Origin: Prevotella sp.
Lineage (GTDB): Bacteria; Bacteroidota; Bacteroidia; Bacteroidales; Muribaculaceae
Assembly (NCBI GenBank): GCA_023666665.1
Contig: JAMPBN010000006.1
Location: forward strand, 1 to 58,932
Direction of reading: 5' to 3'
Length of the DNA: 58,932 nt
The notes beneath the pieces are model-generated. The model did no database searches, had not been told where the DNA came from, and saw only the letters and a list, made by a program, of their open reading frames with translations. Within the stretch, counting starts at the first letter, position 1; each line of letters opens with the position of its first letter. The position numbers were made by a program, and so were the translations under genes. Positions 1-11,240 of this stretch are shown piece after piece.

Positions 1-53
1 CCCGACCCTCTGCTTGTAAGGCAGATGCTCTGAACCAGCTGAGCTAAACGCCC
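1..53 (-). tRNA. tRNA-Val (TAC), cut by window edge
   Basis: On the minus strand this is the 5' part of a tRNA: acceptor 5' strand, D arm, anticodon arm and variable region, with anticodon TAC in a seven-base loop CTTACAA closed by a five-base-pair stem. The T arm and 3' acceptor strand lie outside the window. All bases present match the complete copy at 95-169, so this is the second gene of a tandem tRNA-Val pair. Confidence 0.9.
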
Positions 54-73
54 TTCACTCGCTTGTGAAGTTT

Positions 74-184
74 GCAATTCAGCGGGAGGTTTTGTGGGCG
101 TTGAGGGATTCGAACCCCCGACCCTCTGCTTGTAAGGCAGATGCTCTGAACCAGCTGAGCTAAACGCCCTGTTCGCTGAATTGC
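74..184 (-). repeat. 11-bp inverted repeat bracketing tRNA-Val
   Basis: The sequence gcaattcagcg at 74-84 is the exact reverse complement of 174-184. In the minus-strand transcript the leader and trailer of the tRNA-Val precursor could therefore pair and extend the acceptor helix. This is seen directly; a role in precursor processing is inference. Confidence 0.6.
95..169 (-). tRNA. tRNA-Val (TAC)
   Basis: This is a complete cloverleaf on the minus strand. The acceptor stem GGGCGTT/AACGCCC is perfect, the anticodon loop is CTTACAA (anticodon TAC, valine GUA codons), the T-loop has GTTCGAATC, and the discriminator base is A at 95. No CCA is encoded. It is the promoter-proximal copy of two, separated from the second by 41 bp. 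Confidence 0.96.
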
Positions 185-188
185 GCTG

Positions 189-219
189 CAAAGTTACGCA
201 CTTTTTTGGAATTTGCAAT
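189..219 (-). promoter_or_regulatory. Promoter of the tRNA-Val pair
   Basis: On the minus strand there is a -33-like ATTG (216-219), 19 bp, and a perfect -7 TAACTTTG (189-196). This matches the Bacteroidota primary sigma factor consensus. Transcription would begin around 180, just upstream of the tRNA. Confidence 0.7.
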
Positions 220-240
220 ACTTTTTGTTATTTTTTTTTG

Positions 241-248
241 TAAATTTG
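241..248 (+). promoter_or_regulatory. Possible -7 element of the GH20 gene
   Basis: TAAATTTG fits the Bacteroidota -7 consensus TAnnTTTG and lies 46 bp before the start codon in a T-rich stretch. No TTTG is present at the expected 19-21 bp upstream, so the assignment is weak. Confidence 0.35.
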
Positions 249-294
249 CTCCCAAATTAATTATTTCATTTCATTTTTAACGTAACGTTTAACC

Positions 295-3132
295 ATGAAA
301 ACAAAGTTTTTCGCGCTTGTATTAACCGCGTTTATGCTGTGTGCGCCAAAGAGTTTCGCGGGCGTAGAGCATATGATTCCCAAGCCTGCTCAGATGACTG
401 TGGGCAACGGTTCTCTTGCTCTCACTTCCGGCTTCAGTGTGGGATATTCTGCCGATTTGTCGGCCGAAATGGTTGCCGAAATTGATAATTTTATCGGTGC
501 AATCAACAAAACCACCGGTTTGAATGCCACCAAGGGTACCACCGGACTTATCTCTGTGTCGGCAGATTCATCGCTACCCGCAGAGGGTTATAAGCTAACC
601 GTCACCGCGTCAGAAGCCGACATCAAAGCGGCCACGCCCACCGGTCTCTACTATGCTTTCCAAACCGTCAAGAAACTGCTGCCGGTAAACGTTGCTGCCG
701 GAGTAGCTGGTGAAGCCGGTGCAACTTACACGCTTCCGGTTGTTGACATCATCGATTCTCCGCGCTTTGAGTATCGCGGTTTTATGCTCGACGTGAGCCG
801 CCACTTCTTTGACGTTGCTCAAGTCAAGCGTATGCTCGACATTATGGCCGTGTATAAGCTCAACCGCTTCCACTGGCATCTTACCGACGACCAGGGCTGG
901 CGTCTACCCGTGGCCAAATGGCCCTTGTTGACCACCGAGGGTGCTACCAACAATGACGTACTCCTGACAAATTTTGAGACACAAACGCAAGTATCATCAG
1001 GCACGCAATATGGTCCGTTCTCTTACACCGAAGATGATATTCGCGAGGTGGTTGCCTACGCCAAGGCTCGCCATATTGAGGTTATCCCCGAAATCGACAT
1101 GCCCGGCCATATGGTCGCTGCCATCCACGCCTATCCAGAACTCTCGACCGACCCCGAGGGCAAAACATACGACCACGCAATTTGGAATCGTGGCGGCATT
1201 TCTCGCGACGTACTCGATGTGTCGAATCCACGCGTCGTTGAGTTTGCAAAAGATGTAATTGACGTTCTTGTTGATCTTTTCCCTTATGAGTATATCCACA
1301 TTGGCGGCGATGAATGCTACACTACCGCTTGGGAAAACTCGGAGTCTTGCATCGCACTTAAAAATTCACTGAACCTGTCTGACTTCCACGGCTTGCAGAT
1401 AAATTTCGACAAGCAGGTTGCTGACTATGCCAAGCAACACGGTCGCAAGGTTATGGGCTGGAATGAACTCGTAACCAATGGCAATCCGGATATGAACATC
1501 ATCAAAGAGATGGACCCGACAATTTTCTGCTGGATTGGCGGCGAGGCAAAATGTGAGCAAAATGGTCTGAAACACATCTACACCGGTTTCAACGGCGGCT
1601 ACTATATCAACCGCTCATATGCCGGATATGACAAAGTCGGAGCCGTAGGCGACGGTGCCCTCTCAACCACTCTTAACGTAAATCCTCCGTTGAACGAACA
1701 TTGCATCGGCGTGCAGGGTACGTTCTGGACCGAACAGGTTGACCGCCCCACCGATGTTGAGTATCTTGCCCTACCTCGCCTCATTGGTATCGCCGAACAG
1801 GGCTGGGCCCCGGTTGATAAAGATACCGACGAAATAATGGAACGCATAGTTGCCGATAAGGAACTCCTTGACCTCGCCGGTTATAACTACGGTGCACATC
1901 AGCTGGTTATCCCCGAATATCAGAAGCCTGACCCGGAGAAGTGGTATTATCTTTCAAGCAATTGTTCTGACGAACGTGAGGGCAACGTGTTTGAAATTCT
2001 TGCCGAGGGTCATGAGTTTATAACCTCCAAGTCCGGCAATAAAGCCCAGGCGCTGCGCCTTTGGGGCAACAAGAAAGCAGACGGCAATGAATATCAGCAG
2101 TTCAAATTCGTTGAAGACCCCGACAATGCCAACCGCTACGCAATAGTTTGCCGTGCACTGCCCAACGGTTCAATCAAGTCTACCCCTACCGGCACGGCTC
2201 TTTCCGACCGCTGGGACTATCAGGCAACCGGCCTTGACTACGGCTTCACGCTCGACAAAACGTGTTACGCCGAAAATGAAGACGGCACTTTCCGCTACGC
2301 TATTCGCGGCGCATCTACTTCTGCCTACCATATGAACTTCTCCAAGAGCGGACAAGGACAGGCAATCAACGTGAACAACGCGCCCAACGATGGCAACGGT
2401 GGCCACGTGATTTTCCAAGTTGTGGAAGAAGGCGAGACTCCTACCCCTCCGGTAATCACCGAAGTTCCAGAAGCCGGTAAATATTACCGCCTCTACACGC
2501 GCTTCAACGGCCCCGAAACACAGCCGCGCTACGGGTCGGTAATTGAACTTCTGCAGGATGATGCCAACAAGGGCAACAACGCCCAGGCCGACCGCCTTTG
2601 GAGCAACGCCCCTGCCGCCAAAACCGATGCCAACTACGACTACCAGTGGTTCACGTTTGAAAAAGACCCCGCCGGCTCGGAATATTACGCTATGGTCTGC
2701 AAGGCAAAACCTCAAGGCTCAGTAAATTCCACCCCCTCGGTGGCAAACAATGCCACCACAGCCCGCTGGGACTACGATAACTCAACTAAACATTACGGCT
2801 TCTACCTTGTTGATAATTATAACAACACTTCAGTACAAGGTACCGACAATGATGGTTTCTATTCGGCAATGACATCAAAAGACGCGGCCAACGGATGGTA
2901 TATGAACGTGTCTGCCTCCGGTCAGGGTTACTCCGTTCATCTCTACAACAACCCCACCGACCAGAATGCCGGAATCTTCACCTTCGAGCCGATGCCCGAG
3001 GAGCAAACTTCAATCGCCATGCCCGAAGCCATTGCCAAAACCGCTGAGATATATGACCTTCAAGGTCGTCGCCTCAATGCCCCTGTAAAGGGTGTAAACA
3101 TCATCAACGGTAAGAAAACCATTATACGTTAA
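295..3132 (+). CDS. Secreted beta-N-acetylhexosaminidase, GH20
   Basis: This exported glycosidase is predicted to remove terminal GlcNAc/GalNAc from glycans such as mucin or peptidoglycan fragments by substrate-assisted catalysis. It has a signal peptide (residues 1-22), a GH20b-like domain (about 25-155), and the catalytic barrel (about 160-520) with HIGGDEC at 335-341, where D339-E340 is the family's catalytic pair. The C-terminal half holds two similar modules (about 550-715 and 729-905), each with aromatic-rich motifs such as RWDY, probably binding modules. The last ~30 residues (YDLQGRRL ... GVNIINGKK) resemble tails common on surface proteins of Prevotella and Muribaculaceae. At 945 residues it is longer than minimal GH20 enzymes because of the duplicated module. 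Its stop overlaps the next start (TAATG). Confidence 0.93.
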   Translation: MKTKFFALVLTAFMLCAPKSFAGVEHMIPKPAQMTVGNGSLALTSGFSVGYSADLSAEMVAEIDNFIGAINKTTGLNATKGTTGLISVSADSSLPAEGYKLTVTASEADIKAATPTGLYYAFQTVKKLLPVNVAAGVAGEAGATYTLPVVDIIDSPRFEYRGFMLDVSRHFFDVAQVKRMLDIMAVYKLNRFHWHLTDDQGWRLPVAKWPLLTTEGATNNDVLLTNFETQTQVSSGTQYGPFSYTEDDIREVVAYAKARHIEVIPEIDMPGHMVAAIHAYPELSTDPEGKTYDHAIWNRGGISRDVLDVSNPRVVEFAKDVIDVLVDLFPYEYIHIGGDECYTTAWENSESCIALKNSLNLSDFHGLQINFDKQVADYAKQHGRKVMGWNELVTNGNPDMNIIKEMDPTIFCWIGGEAKCEQNGLKHIYTGFNGGYYINRSYAGYDKVGAVGDGALSTTLNVNPPLNEHCIGVQGTFWTEQVDRPTDVEYLALPRLIGIAEQGWAPVDKDTDEIMERIVADKELLDLAGYNYGAHQLVIPEYQKPDPEKWYYLSSNCSDEREGNVFEILAEGHEFITSKSGNKAQALRLWGNKKADGNEYQQFKFVEDPDNANRYAIVCRALPNGSIKSTPTGTALSDRWDYQATGLDYGFTLDKTCYAENEDGTFRYAIRGASTSAYHMNFSKSGQGQAINVNNAPNDGNGGHVIFQVVEEGETPTPPVITEVPEAGKYYRLYTRFNGPETQPRYGSVIELLQDDANKGNNAQADRLWSNAPAAKTDANYDYQWFTFEKDPAGSEYYAMVCKAKPQGSVNSTPSVANNATTARWDYDNSTKHYGFYLVDNYNNTSVQGTDNDGFYSAMTSKDAANGWYMNVSASGQGYSVHLYNNPTDQNAGIFTFEPMPEEQTSIAMPEAIAKTAEIYDLQGRRLNAPVKGVNIINGKKTIIR

Positions 3133-4778
3133 TGCAAAACTTACGAATCTTTTGTAAAAATCTCGATGAGTACGTGTCGGTCAGCGGCGGAGAGTCGCTG
3201 GCTGACATAGCTCAGCGACTTGAAAGTCGCCTGGGCTTTCGTTCCATATGCGCCCACGTCAACAACAAGAACGAGGGTCTGCACTTCCGCGTGTATATGC
3301 CCAAGCTCGTGGAGTTTATGGACTCCGCAACCCCCTGCGGCAACCGCGTTTATATCCGCTCCCTCTGTATGATGCTCTATCGGGCAGTGCAGTCGCTATG
3401 TCCGGGAGCAACGCTCAAAATAGAGCATTCCATTTCTCACGGCTGGTTCTGCCGCCTGAGCCCCGAAATCGAAATCACCCCGCAGTTTATCGCCGCAATC
3501 AAAAGCGAGCTGCTGCGTCTGCATAACGCCGACCTCCCATTTGAATACTTTGAGGAACTGACCGGCGACGTAATCTCCCTATTTGACAAGCAAGGGCTGC
3601 ACGACAAGGTCACCCTGCTTGAAACCGTTCGCGAACTCTACACCAAGTTTTACCGTCTTGAAGGGCTGGTTGACAGTTATTACGGCTGTCTTGCGCCCTC
3701 AACCGGATTTATTTCGGAATTTGACATCAAACCATACCACGACGGATTCATACTCCTCGGGCGCGACCAAGATGCCGAGCCCCAGGAAAAGATGTTTGCC
3801 GCCTTTACCGACTATCTGCGCTTCAACCATATAGTTGGAGTCAACAATGTCGGCGAGATGAACCGCGTGACCCGGCGCGGCGATGCACGCGAACTTATAA
3901 ACGTTGCCGAGGCGATGCACGCCAACAAAATTGCCCGCATAGCCGACGAGATAACTTCGCGCTACGAATCGGGCGGAGCAAGAATCGTCTTGGTAGCCGG
4001 GCCGTCGTCGTCAGGAAAGACGACGTTCACCAAACGCCTTGCAATCCAACTGATGACCAATCTGTTGGAACCGAAAATGATTTCGCTCGACGATTATTTC
4101 GTAAATCGCGACCAAACGCCCCGCGACGAAGACGGCGACTATGACTTTGAATCGCTTTATGCCCTCGACCTCAAGAAGTTCAACTCCGACCTTCAGGATC
4201 TTCTCGACGGCAAGACGGTTGAACTCCCCTACTATAACTTCGAAAAAGGAGAACGCGAATATCACGGCAACAAGATTAACCTTTCGGGGCGCTCGGTGTT
4301 GCTGATTGAGGGCATTCACGGCTTGAACCCATCGTTGACAGAAGAGATTGCTCCGCGTATGAAATTCAAAATCTACGTAAGCGCCCTCACTACTCTCGCA
4401 ATCGACAATCACAACTGGGTACCAACGACCGATAACCGCCTGCTACGCCGCATAATCCGCGACGCGGCATATCGCGGAGTCAGCGCCGAGGAGTCAATTC
4501 GCCGTTGGCCGTCGGTGCGTCGCGGCGAAGAGCGATGGATTTTCCCATATCAGGAAAATGCCGATGCCACGTTTAATTCTTCCCTGCTCTTTGAGCTGGG
4601 AGTGCTGAAAGAACGCGGCGAGGAGTTGTTGAAGCGCGTTCCCCAGGATGTCCCGGAATATGCCGAGGCATACCGCTTGCGCAAGTTCCTGAGCTACTTC
4701 ACGCCTATTGACGAAAAATTCATCCCCTCCACCTCACTAATCCGCGAATTTATCGGAGGGTCGTCGTTTAATTATTGA
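3132..4778 (+). CDS. Nucleoside (uridine) kinase-like protein with TGS-like N-terminus
   Basis: This 548-residue protein resembles the Bacteroidota nucleoside kinases that join a threonyl-tRNA-synthetase-like N-terminal half (TGS plus second-additional-like domain, about 1-240) to a uridine kinase/phosphoribulokinase P-loop domain. The Walker A motif GPSSSGKT is at residues 290-297, followed by a DDYF segment typical of uridine kinases near 325. It probably phosphorylates a nucleoside for salvage; the substrate is not established. The start codon overlaps the GH20 stop by one base, so translation may be coupled, although the two functions have no obvious link. Confidence 0.85.
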   Translation: MQNLRIFCKNLDEYVSVSGGESLADIAQRLESRLGFRSICAHVNNKNEGLHFRVYMPKLVEFMDSATPCGNRVYIRSLCMMLYRAVQSLCPGATLKIEHSISHGWFCRLSPEIEITPQFIAAIKSELLRLHNADLPFEYFEELTGDVISLFDKQGLHDKVTLLETVRELYTKFYRLEGLVDSYYGCLAPSTGFISEFDIKPYHDGFILLGRDQDAEPQEKMFAAFTDYLRFNHIVGVNNVGEMNRVTRRGDARELINVAEAMHANKIARIADEITSRYESGGARIVLVAGPSSSGKTTFTKRLAIQLMTNLLEPKMISLDDYFVNRDQTPRDEDGDYDFESLYALDLKKFNSDLQDLLDGKTVELPYYNFEKGEREYHGNKINLSGRSVLLIEGIHGLNPSLTEEIAPRMKFKIYVSALTTLAIDNHNWVPTTDNRLLRRIIRDAAYRGVSAEESIRRWPSVRRGEERWIFPYQENADATFNSSLLFELGVLKERGEELLKRVPQDVPEYAEAYRLRKFLSYFTPIDEKFIPSTSLIREFIGGSSFNY

Positions 4779-4780
4779 TT

Positions 4781-7020
<2,240 letters not shown>

Positions 7021-7022
<2 letters not shown>

Positions 7023-7058
7023 GGCTGTGCAGTAAAAACTGAATTACTACACAGCCTC
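7021..7058 (+). terminator. Hairpin overlapping the ligA stop
   Basis: gaggctgtg-c-agta (7021-7034) pairs with tact-a-cacagcctc (7045-7058), a 14-bp stem with one mismatch. No U-run follows directly. It begins inside the ligA stop codon and is the first of three consecutive hairpins in the ligA-sdhC gap. Confidence 0.45.
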
Positions 7059-7084
7059 ATGGCAAAATCCCATTAAATACATTC

Positions 7085-7150
7085 CAACCGCGGATGCGGT
7101 TGCATATCAGCGAGATAAATGCAACACACTCCGCGGTTGATTTTTATTTA
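7085..7150 (+). terminator. Nested hairpin with T-rich tail after ligA
   Basis: caaccgcgga (7085-7094) and tccgcggttg (7130-7139) form a perfect 10-bp outer stem, and gttgcat (7099-7105) with atgcaac (7119-7125) forms an inner stem. A T-rich stretch (atttttattt) follows. This fits an intrinsic terminator for ligA. Confidence 0.6.
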
Positions 7151-7164
7151 TCAAGCCGTTTGCT

Positions 7165-7183
7165 CCCCACGATGCTCGTGGGG
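7165..7183 (+). other. Perfect 8-bp hairpin before sdhC
   Basis: ccccacga and tcgtgggg are separated by the three bases tgc. The hairpin lies about 100 bp upstream of the likely sdhC promoter and has no T-run. Function unknown. Confidence 0.4.
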
Positions 7184-7284
7184 GTTACATAAATTTTTCC
7201 GCGCTGCGGAATCTTGACACATCCTCATTTGCCGGATTTGAAATTTTTTCTTTTGTTTCTGACGGCTTATTAATAAATATTTTG

Positions 7285-7292
7285 TAAATTTG
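7285..7292 (+). promoter_or_regulatory. Possible -7 element of sdhCAB
   Basis: TAAATTTG matches TAnnTTTG, 65 bp before the sdhC ATG. A TTTG at the right distance upstream is missing, so confidence is limited. Confidence 0.4.
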
Positions 7293-7357
7293 CGGTGTGT
7301 AAAAAGCAATCAAAATTTCTAAATAAATCTTTAACCAAATTCACCCAACATTCTACC

Positions 7358-8389
7358 ATGTGGTTATTTAATTCATCCATAGGCAAGAAGTTCATTATGG
7401 CCCTCTCGGGTGCGGCTCTTGTCTTGTTTGTTACCTTTCACGTGCTGATGAATGCTGTTGCCATCTGTTGGCCCACCGCCTACAATGCGGTATGTCAATT
7501 TCTTGGCGCAAATTGGTATGCTCTGATAGCATCTGCCGGTTTGGGATTGCTCGTAGTAATCCACATCGTTTACGCACTCGTACTCACCGTTCAAAACCGC
7601 AAGGCCCGCGGTAACGACCAATACGCCGTAACCTCGCGCCCCAAGAGCGTTGAATGGTCATCGAAAAACATGCTCGTACTCGGCATCGTAGTGCTCGCTT
7701 TCCTCGGCGTTCACCTTGTGCAATTCTGGGCTCGTATGCAGCTTCAGGAAGTTATGCACCTCACTTATTCGGCCAACGACGTTGAAGTACCCGGCGCCGC
7801 CGGCACCCTCTACCTCCAGCTTGCTTTTCAAGAGTGCTGGACTCTGCCGGTTTACCTTATCGGCTTCGTAGCCCTGTGGTTCCATATGACCCACGGTTTC
7901 TGGTCGATGTGGCAATCTATCGGCTGGGATAACGACACGTGGATGCCCCGCCTGAAGTGCATGGGCTGCTGGTGGGTAACCATTGTATGCGGTCTCTTCG
8001 CTGTTCAAGCTTGCGTATTCACCTATCAGGCCAAGAAGCAGTATTATCTGACAAACGATGAGCTGAATGCACAATATGCGGAAATGTATATGGAACACTT
8101 CCAAAAAGCGAACGAATCGCTCATTAACGAAGGCCAAAAAATCCAGTCAGAATTGCAACAAGCGCAAACGACAGGTAATTATGATAATTACATGGCCAAC
8201 GTGCAGCGCTTCCAGCAAATCCAACAAACCCTTCAAGAGCGCGCTCAAGAAATGCAAAACAACATCGCGAATATCAAGAATTTAGGTAAATGTGATGCAA
8301 AAAAGTGCGTTGCTCCCGCAGAAGAAAATCCCTTTGAACCCACAGCTACTGAAGTTCAGGAAACTGAAGAAGGCGTGGCTGAAGATTAA
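7358..8389 (+). CDS. sdhC: Succinate dehydrogenase/fumarate reductase cytochrome b subunit with long C-terminal tail
   Basis: This is the membrane anchor that carries heme b and passes electrons between the quinone pool and SdhAB. The start at 7358 gives MWLFNSSIGKKFIM, the usual beginning in Bacteroidota; a GTG at 7295 in the same frame would add an unlikely extension across the promoter. Residues 1-225 hold the five hydrophobic helices, with histidines in helices 1 (TFHVLMN), 2 and 4 (FHMTHG). Residues ~228-343 form a hydrophilic, glutamine- and glutamate-rich probable coiled coil ending in an acidic stretch with KCDAKKC. From memory the family is about 220-250 residues, so the tail is unusual. 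It is followed by sdhA after 20 bp. Confidence 0.92.
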   Translation: MWLFNSSIGKKFIMALSGAALVLFVTFHVLMNAVAICWPTAYNAVCQFLGANWYALIASAGLGLLVVIHIVYALVLTVQNRKARGNDQYAVTSRPKSVEWSSKNMLVLGIVVLAFLGVHLVQFWARMQLQEVMHLTYSANDVEVPGAAGTLYLQLAFQECWTLPVYLIGFVALWFHMTHGFWSMWQSIGWDNDTWMPRLKCMGCWWVTIVCGLFAVQACVFTYQAKKQYYLTNDELNAQYAEMYMEHFQKANESLINEGQKIQSELQQAQTTGNYDNYMANVQRFQQIQQTLQERAQEMQNNIANIKNLGKCDAKKCVAPAEENPFEPTATEVQETEEGVAED

Positions 8390-8409
8390 TCCACTAAATT
8401 TCAAACAAT

Positions 8410-10422
8410 ATGGAACTCACAAAAACCGCTAACGGCCTGGAAATTCCTGCTGCCGACTCAAAAATCCCCGAAGGTCCTGTTGCTGAAAAGTGGACCAACT
8501 ATAAAGACCATCAGAAGCTCGTAAATCCCGCCAACAAGCGCAAACTCAGCGTTATAGTTGTGGGCACCGGCCTGGCAGGCGCATCCGCAGCCTCCACCCT
8601 CGCCGAGATGGGATTCAACGTACTCAACTTCTGCATACAAGACTCACCCCGCCGCGCTCACTCAATTGCCGCCCAGGGTGGTATCAATGCCGCCAAAAAC
8701 TATCAGAACGACGGCGACTCGGTTTACCGCCTGTTCTACGACACCGTAAAAGGCGGCGACTATCGCGCCCGCGAAGCAAACGTTTATCGTCTTGCCGAGG
8801 TTTCAAACAACATCATTGACCAATGCGTGGCTCAAGGCGTTCCCTTTGCCCGCGAATATGGCGGCCTGCTTGCCAACCGCTCATTCGGCGGCGCTCAGGT
8901 TTCCCGCACATTCTATGCCAAGGGTCAAACCGGCCAGCAGCTCCTGCTCGGCGCATACTCGAGCCTTAACCGTCAGATTGAACTCGGCAAGGTAAAGAGC
9001 TACAACCGCTATGAGATGCACGACGTGGTTATGGTTGACGGTCGCGCACGCGGCATCATCGCCAAAAACCTCGTAACCGGCAAGTTTGAGCGCTTCGCCG
9101 CCCACGCAGTGGTTCTCGCAACCGGCGGCTACGGCAACACCTACTTCCTGTCGACCAACGCTATGAGCTGCAACTGCTCCGCAGCAATCGCAGCCTACCG
9201 CAAGGGCGCATATTTTGCCAATCCCGCATTCGTGCAGATTCACCCCACCTGCATCCCGGTTCACGGCGACAAACAGTCGAAACTCACCCTTATGTCCGAA
9301 TCGCTCCGCAACGACGGACGCATCTGGGTACCCAAAGACCTCGAAACCGCCAAGAAACTCCAAAAGGGTGAAATCAAAGGCAGCGACATCCCCGAAGAGG
9401 AACGCGACTACTACCTCGAGCGCCGCTATCCGGCATTCGGTAACCTCGTGCCGCGCGACGTTGCCAGCCGCGCAGCCAAGGAGCGTTGCGACAAAGGCTA
9501 TGGCGTAAACAACACCGGCCTTGCCGTATATCTCGACTTCTCTGAAGCCATCAACCGCCTCGGCATCGACCAGGTTCGCCAGCGCTACGGCAACCTCTTC
9601 GATATGTATGAGGAGATCACCGACGTTAACCCCGGCGAACTCGGCAACAAGATTGGCAACGTTTGCTACTACAACCCGATGATGATTTTCCCCGCCATCC
9701 ACTACACGATGGGCGGCCTGTGGGTTGACTATGAGCTGCAAACCTCTCTGAAAGGCCTCTTCGCAATCGGCGAATGTAACTTCTCCGACCACGGCGCAAA
9801 CCGCCTCGGCGCTTCCGCTCTGATGCAAGGTCTTGCCGACGGTTACTTCGTGCTTCCTTACACGATTCAAAACTACCTGAGCGACCAAATTTCCGTTCCC
9901 TGCCCCTCAACCTCGCTGCCCGAATTTGAGCAGACCGAGAAAGAGGTCATTGCCCGCCAGCAACAACTCCTGAGCATTCAGGGCAACAAGTCGGTTGACT
10001 CAATCCACAAGGAACTCGGCCACGTAATGTGGGAATACGTAGGTATGGCCCGCACAAAAGAGAGCCTCGAAACCGCTCTTGAGAAAATCAAGGCAATCCG
10101 CAAGGAGTTCGAGACCAACCTCTACGTACCCGGCACGGCCGAAGGTTACAACAACGAACTCGACAAGGCCTTCCGCCTGCGCGACTTCATCACAATGGGC
10201 GAACTCATTGCTTACGACGCACTCAACCGCAACGAAAGCTGCGGCGGCCACTTCCGCGAAGAATATCAGACCGAAGAGGGCGAAGCCAAGCGCGATGACC
10301 AAAACTACTTCTACGTGAGCTGCTGGGACTATCAGGGTAGCGACGAAAAAGCACCCGAACTCATCAAGGAGCCGCTCCACTACGAAGCCATCAAGGTTCA
10401 AACCCGTAACTACAAATCGTAA
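8410..10422 (+). CDS. sdhA: Succinate dehydrogenase/fumarate reductase flavoprotein subunit
   Basis: This catalytic subunit interconverts succinate and fumarate; in anaerobic Bacteroidales the complex normally runs as fumarate reductase. The dinucleotide fold is [17 protein letters not shown] (about residues 52-68) and [12 protein letters not shown] carries the histidine that binds FAD covalently. Substrate motifs include HPTCIP and the later [13 protein letters not shown] segment. At 670 residues it has the normal length for the Bacteroidota (type B) form. Middle gene of sdhCAB. Confidence 0.97.
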   Translation: MELTKTANGLEIPAADSKIPEGPVAEKWTNYKDHQKLVNPANKRKLSVIVVGTGLAGASAASTLAEMGFNVLNFCIQDSPRRAHSIAAQGGINAAKNYQNDGDSVYRLFYDTVKGGDYRAREANVYRLAEVSNNIIDQCVAQGVPFAREYGGLLANRSFGGAQVSRTFYAKGQTGQQLLLGAYSSLNRQIELGKVKSYNRYEMHDVVMVDGRARGIIAKNLVTGKFERFAAHAVVLATGGYGNTYFLSTNAMSCNCSAAIAAYRKGAYFANPAFVQIHPTCIPVHGDKQSKLTLMSESLRNDGRIWVPKDLETAKKLQKGEIKGSDIPEEERDYYLERRYPAFGNLVPRDVASRAAKERCDKGYGVNNTGLAVYLDFSEAINRLGIDQVRQRYGNLFDMYEEITDVNPGELGNKIGNVCYYNPMMIFPAIHYTMGGLWVDYELQTSLKGLFAIGECNFSDHGANRLGASALMQGLADGYFVLPYTIQNYLSDQISVPCPSTSLPEFEQTEKEVIARQQQLLSIQGNKSVDSIHKELGHVMWEYVGMARTKESLETALEKIKAIRKEFETNLYVPGTAEGYNNELDKAFRLRDFITMGELIAYDALNRNESCGGHFREEYQTEEGEAKRDDQNYFYVSCWDYQGSDEKAPELIKEPLHYEAIKVQTRNYKS

Positions 10423-10436
10423 ATCTTCACCGAACT

Positions 10437-11186
10437 ATGTCACAAATGAAAGTAACCCTCAGGGTTTGGCGTCAGGCCGGCCCTAAAGCCAAAGGAGAAT
10501 TCAAAAACTACGAGGTGGAGACTGACACCGACACCTCATTTCTTGAGACTCTCGATATTCTCAACGAGCAACTCGTAGAGAAAAAAGAGGAACCCATCGC
10601 TTTCGACAGCGACTGCCGCGAAGGTATCTGCGGTATGTGTTCTCTCTACATCAACGGACACCCCCACGGCCCCGCAACCGGAGCTACCACCTGTCAGCTC
10701 TATATGCGTCGCTTCAAAGACGGCGAAACAATCACTGTAGAACCCTGGCGCTCGGCAGCATTCCCCGTAATCAAAGACCTCATCGTTGACCGTAACGCCT
10801 TCGACAAGATTCAGCAGGCCGGCGGCTACGTGTCGTTCAACTGCGGCGGCGCTCAGGATGCCAACAACCTCCCCATCTCAAAGGTAGCTGCCGATATGGC
10901 TATGGACTCCGCTACTTGCATTGGCTGCGGCGCTTGCGTGGCAGCTTGCAAAAACGGCTCCGCAATGCTCTTTGTCAGCGCCAAGGTCAGCCAGTTTGCC
11001 CTCCTGCCTCAGGGTCAGGTAGAACGCGCCCGCCGCGCCCGCAAAATGGTTGCAAAGATGGACGAACTCGGCTTCGGCAACTGCACCAACACCGGCGCTT
11101 GCTCAGCAGAGTGCCCGAAAAACATCTCCCTGAGCAACATTGCCCGACTGAACCGCGAGTTCATCAAGGCAAAATGCTCCGAGTAA
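10437..11186 (+). CDS. sdhB: Succinate dehydrogenase/fumarate reductase iron-sulfur subunit
   Basis: This subunit relays electrons from FAD to heme and quinone. An N-terminal [2Fe-2S] ferredoxin domain has CREGICGMC with a further cysteine in ATTCQ. A C-terminal domain binds the other clusters through [11 protein letters not shown] (about 160-170) and [12 protein letters not shown] (about 218-229). The 249-residue length is normal. It closes the sdhCAB operon; a second in-frame ATG nine bases on is an alternative start. Confidence 0.96.
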   Translation: MSQMKVTLRVWRQAGPKAKGEFKNYEVETDTDTSFLETLDILNEQLVEKKEEPIAFDSDCREGICGMCSLYINGHPHGPATGATTCQLYMRRFKDGETITVEPWRSAAFPVIKDLIVDRNAFDKIQQAGGYVSFNCGGAQDANNLPISKVAADMAMDSATCIGCGACVAACKNGSAMLFVSAKVSQFALLPQGQVERARRARKMVAKMDELGFGNCTNTGACSAECPKNISLSNIARLNREFIKAKCSE

Positions 11187-11195
11187 TGTTAAACC

Positions 11196-11217
11196 ATAAC
11201 GGCAAGCGAGCCGTTAT
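11196..11217 (+). terminator. Hairpin after sdhB
   Basis: ataacggc and gccgttat form a perfect 8-bp stem with loop aagcga, ten bases after the sdhB stop. The following bases (attataaa) are AT-rich but not a clean T-run, so this is a weak terminator or an mRNA 3'-end stabilising hairpin. Confidence 0.5.
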
Positions 11218-11240
11218 ATTATAAAGCGAACATAAATTAT

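Noticed and set aside
7295-7357. GTG start for sdhC that adds 21 residues
   Set aside because: It would begin three bases after the -7 promoter box, and the family starts at MWLFNSS.
8881-9888. Open frame of 335 codons on the minus strand inside sdhA
   Set aside because: It is a shadow of a clear sdhA reading frame and shows no domain.
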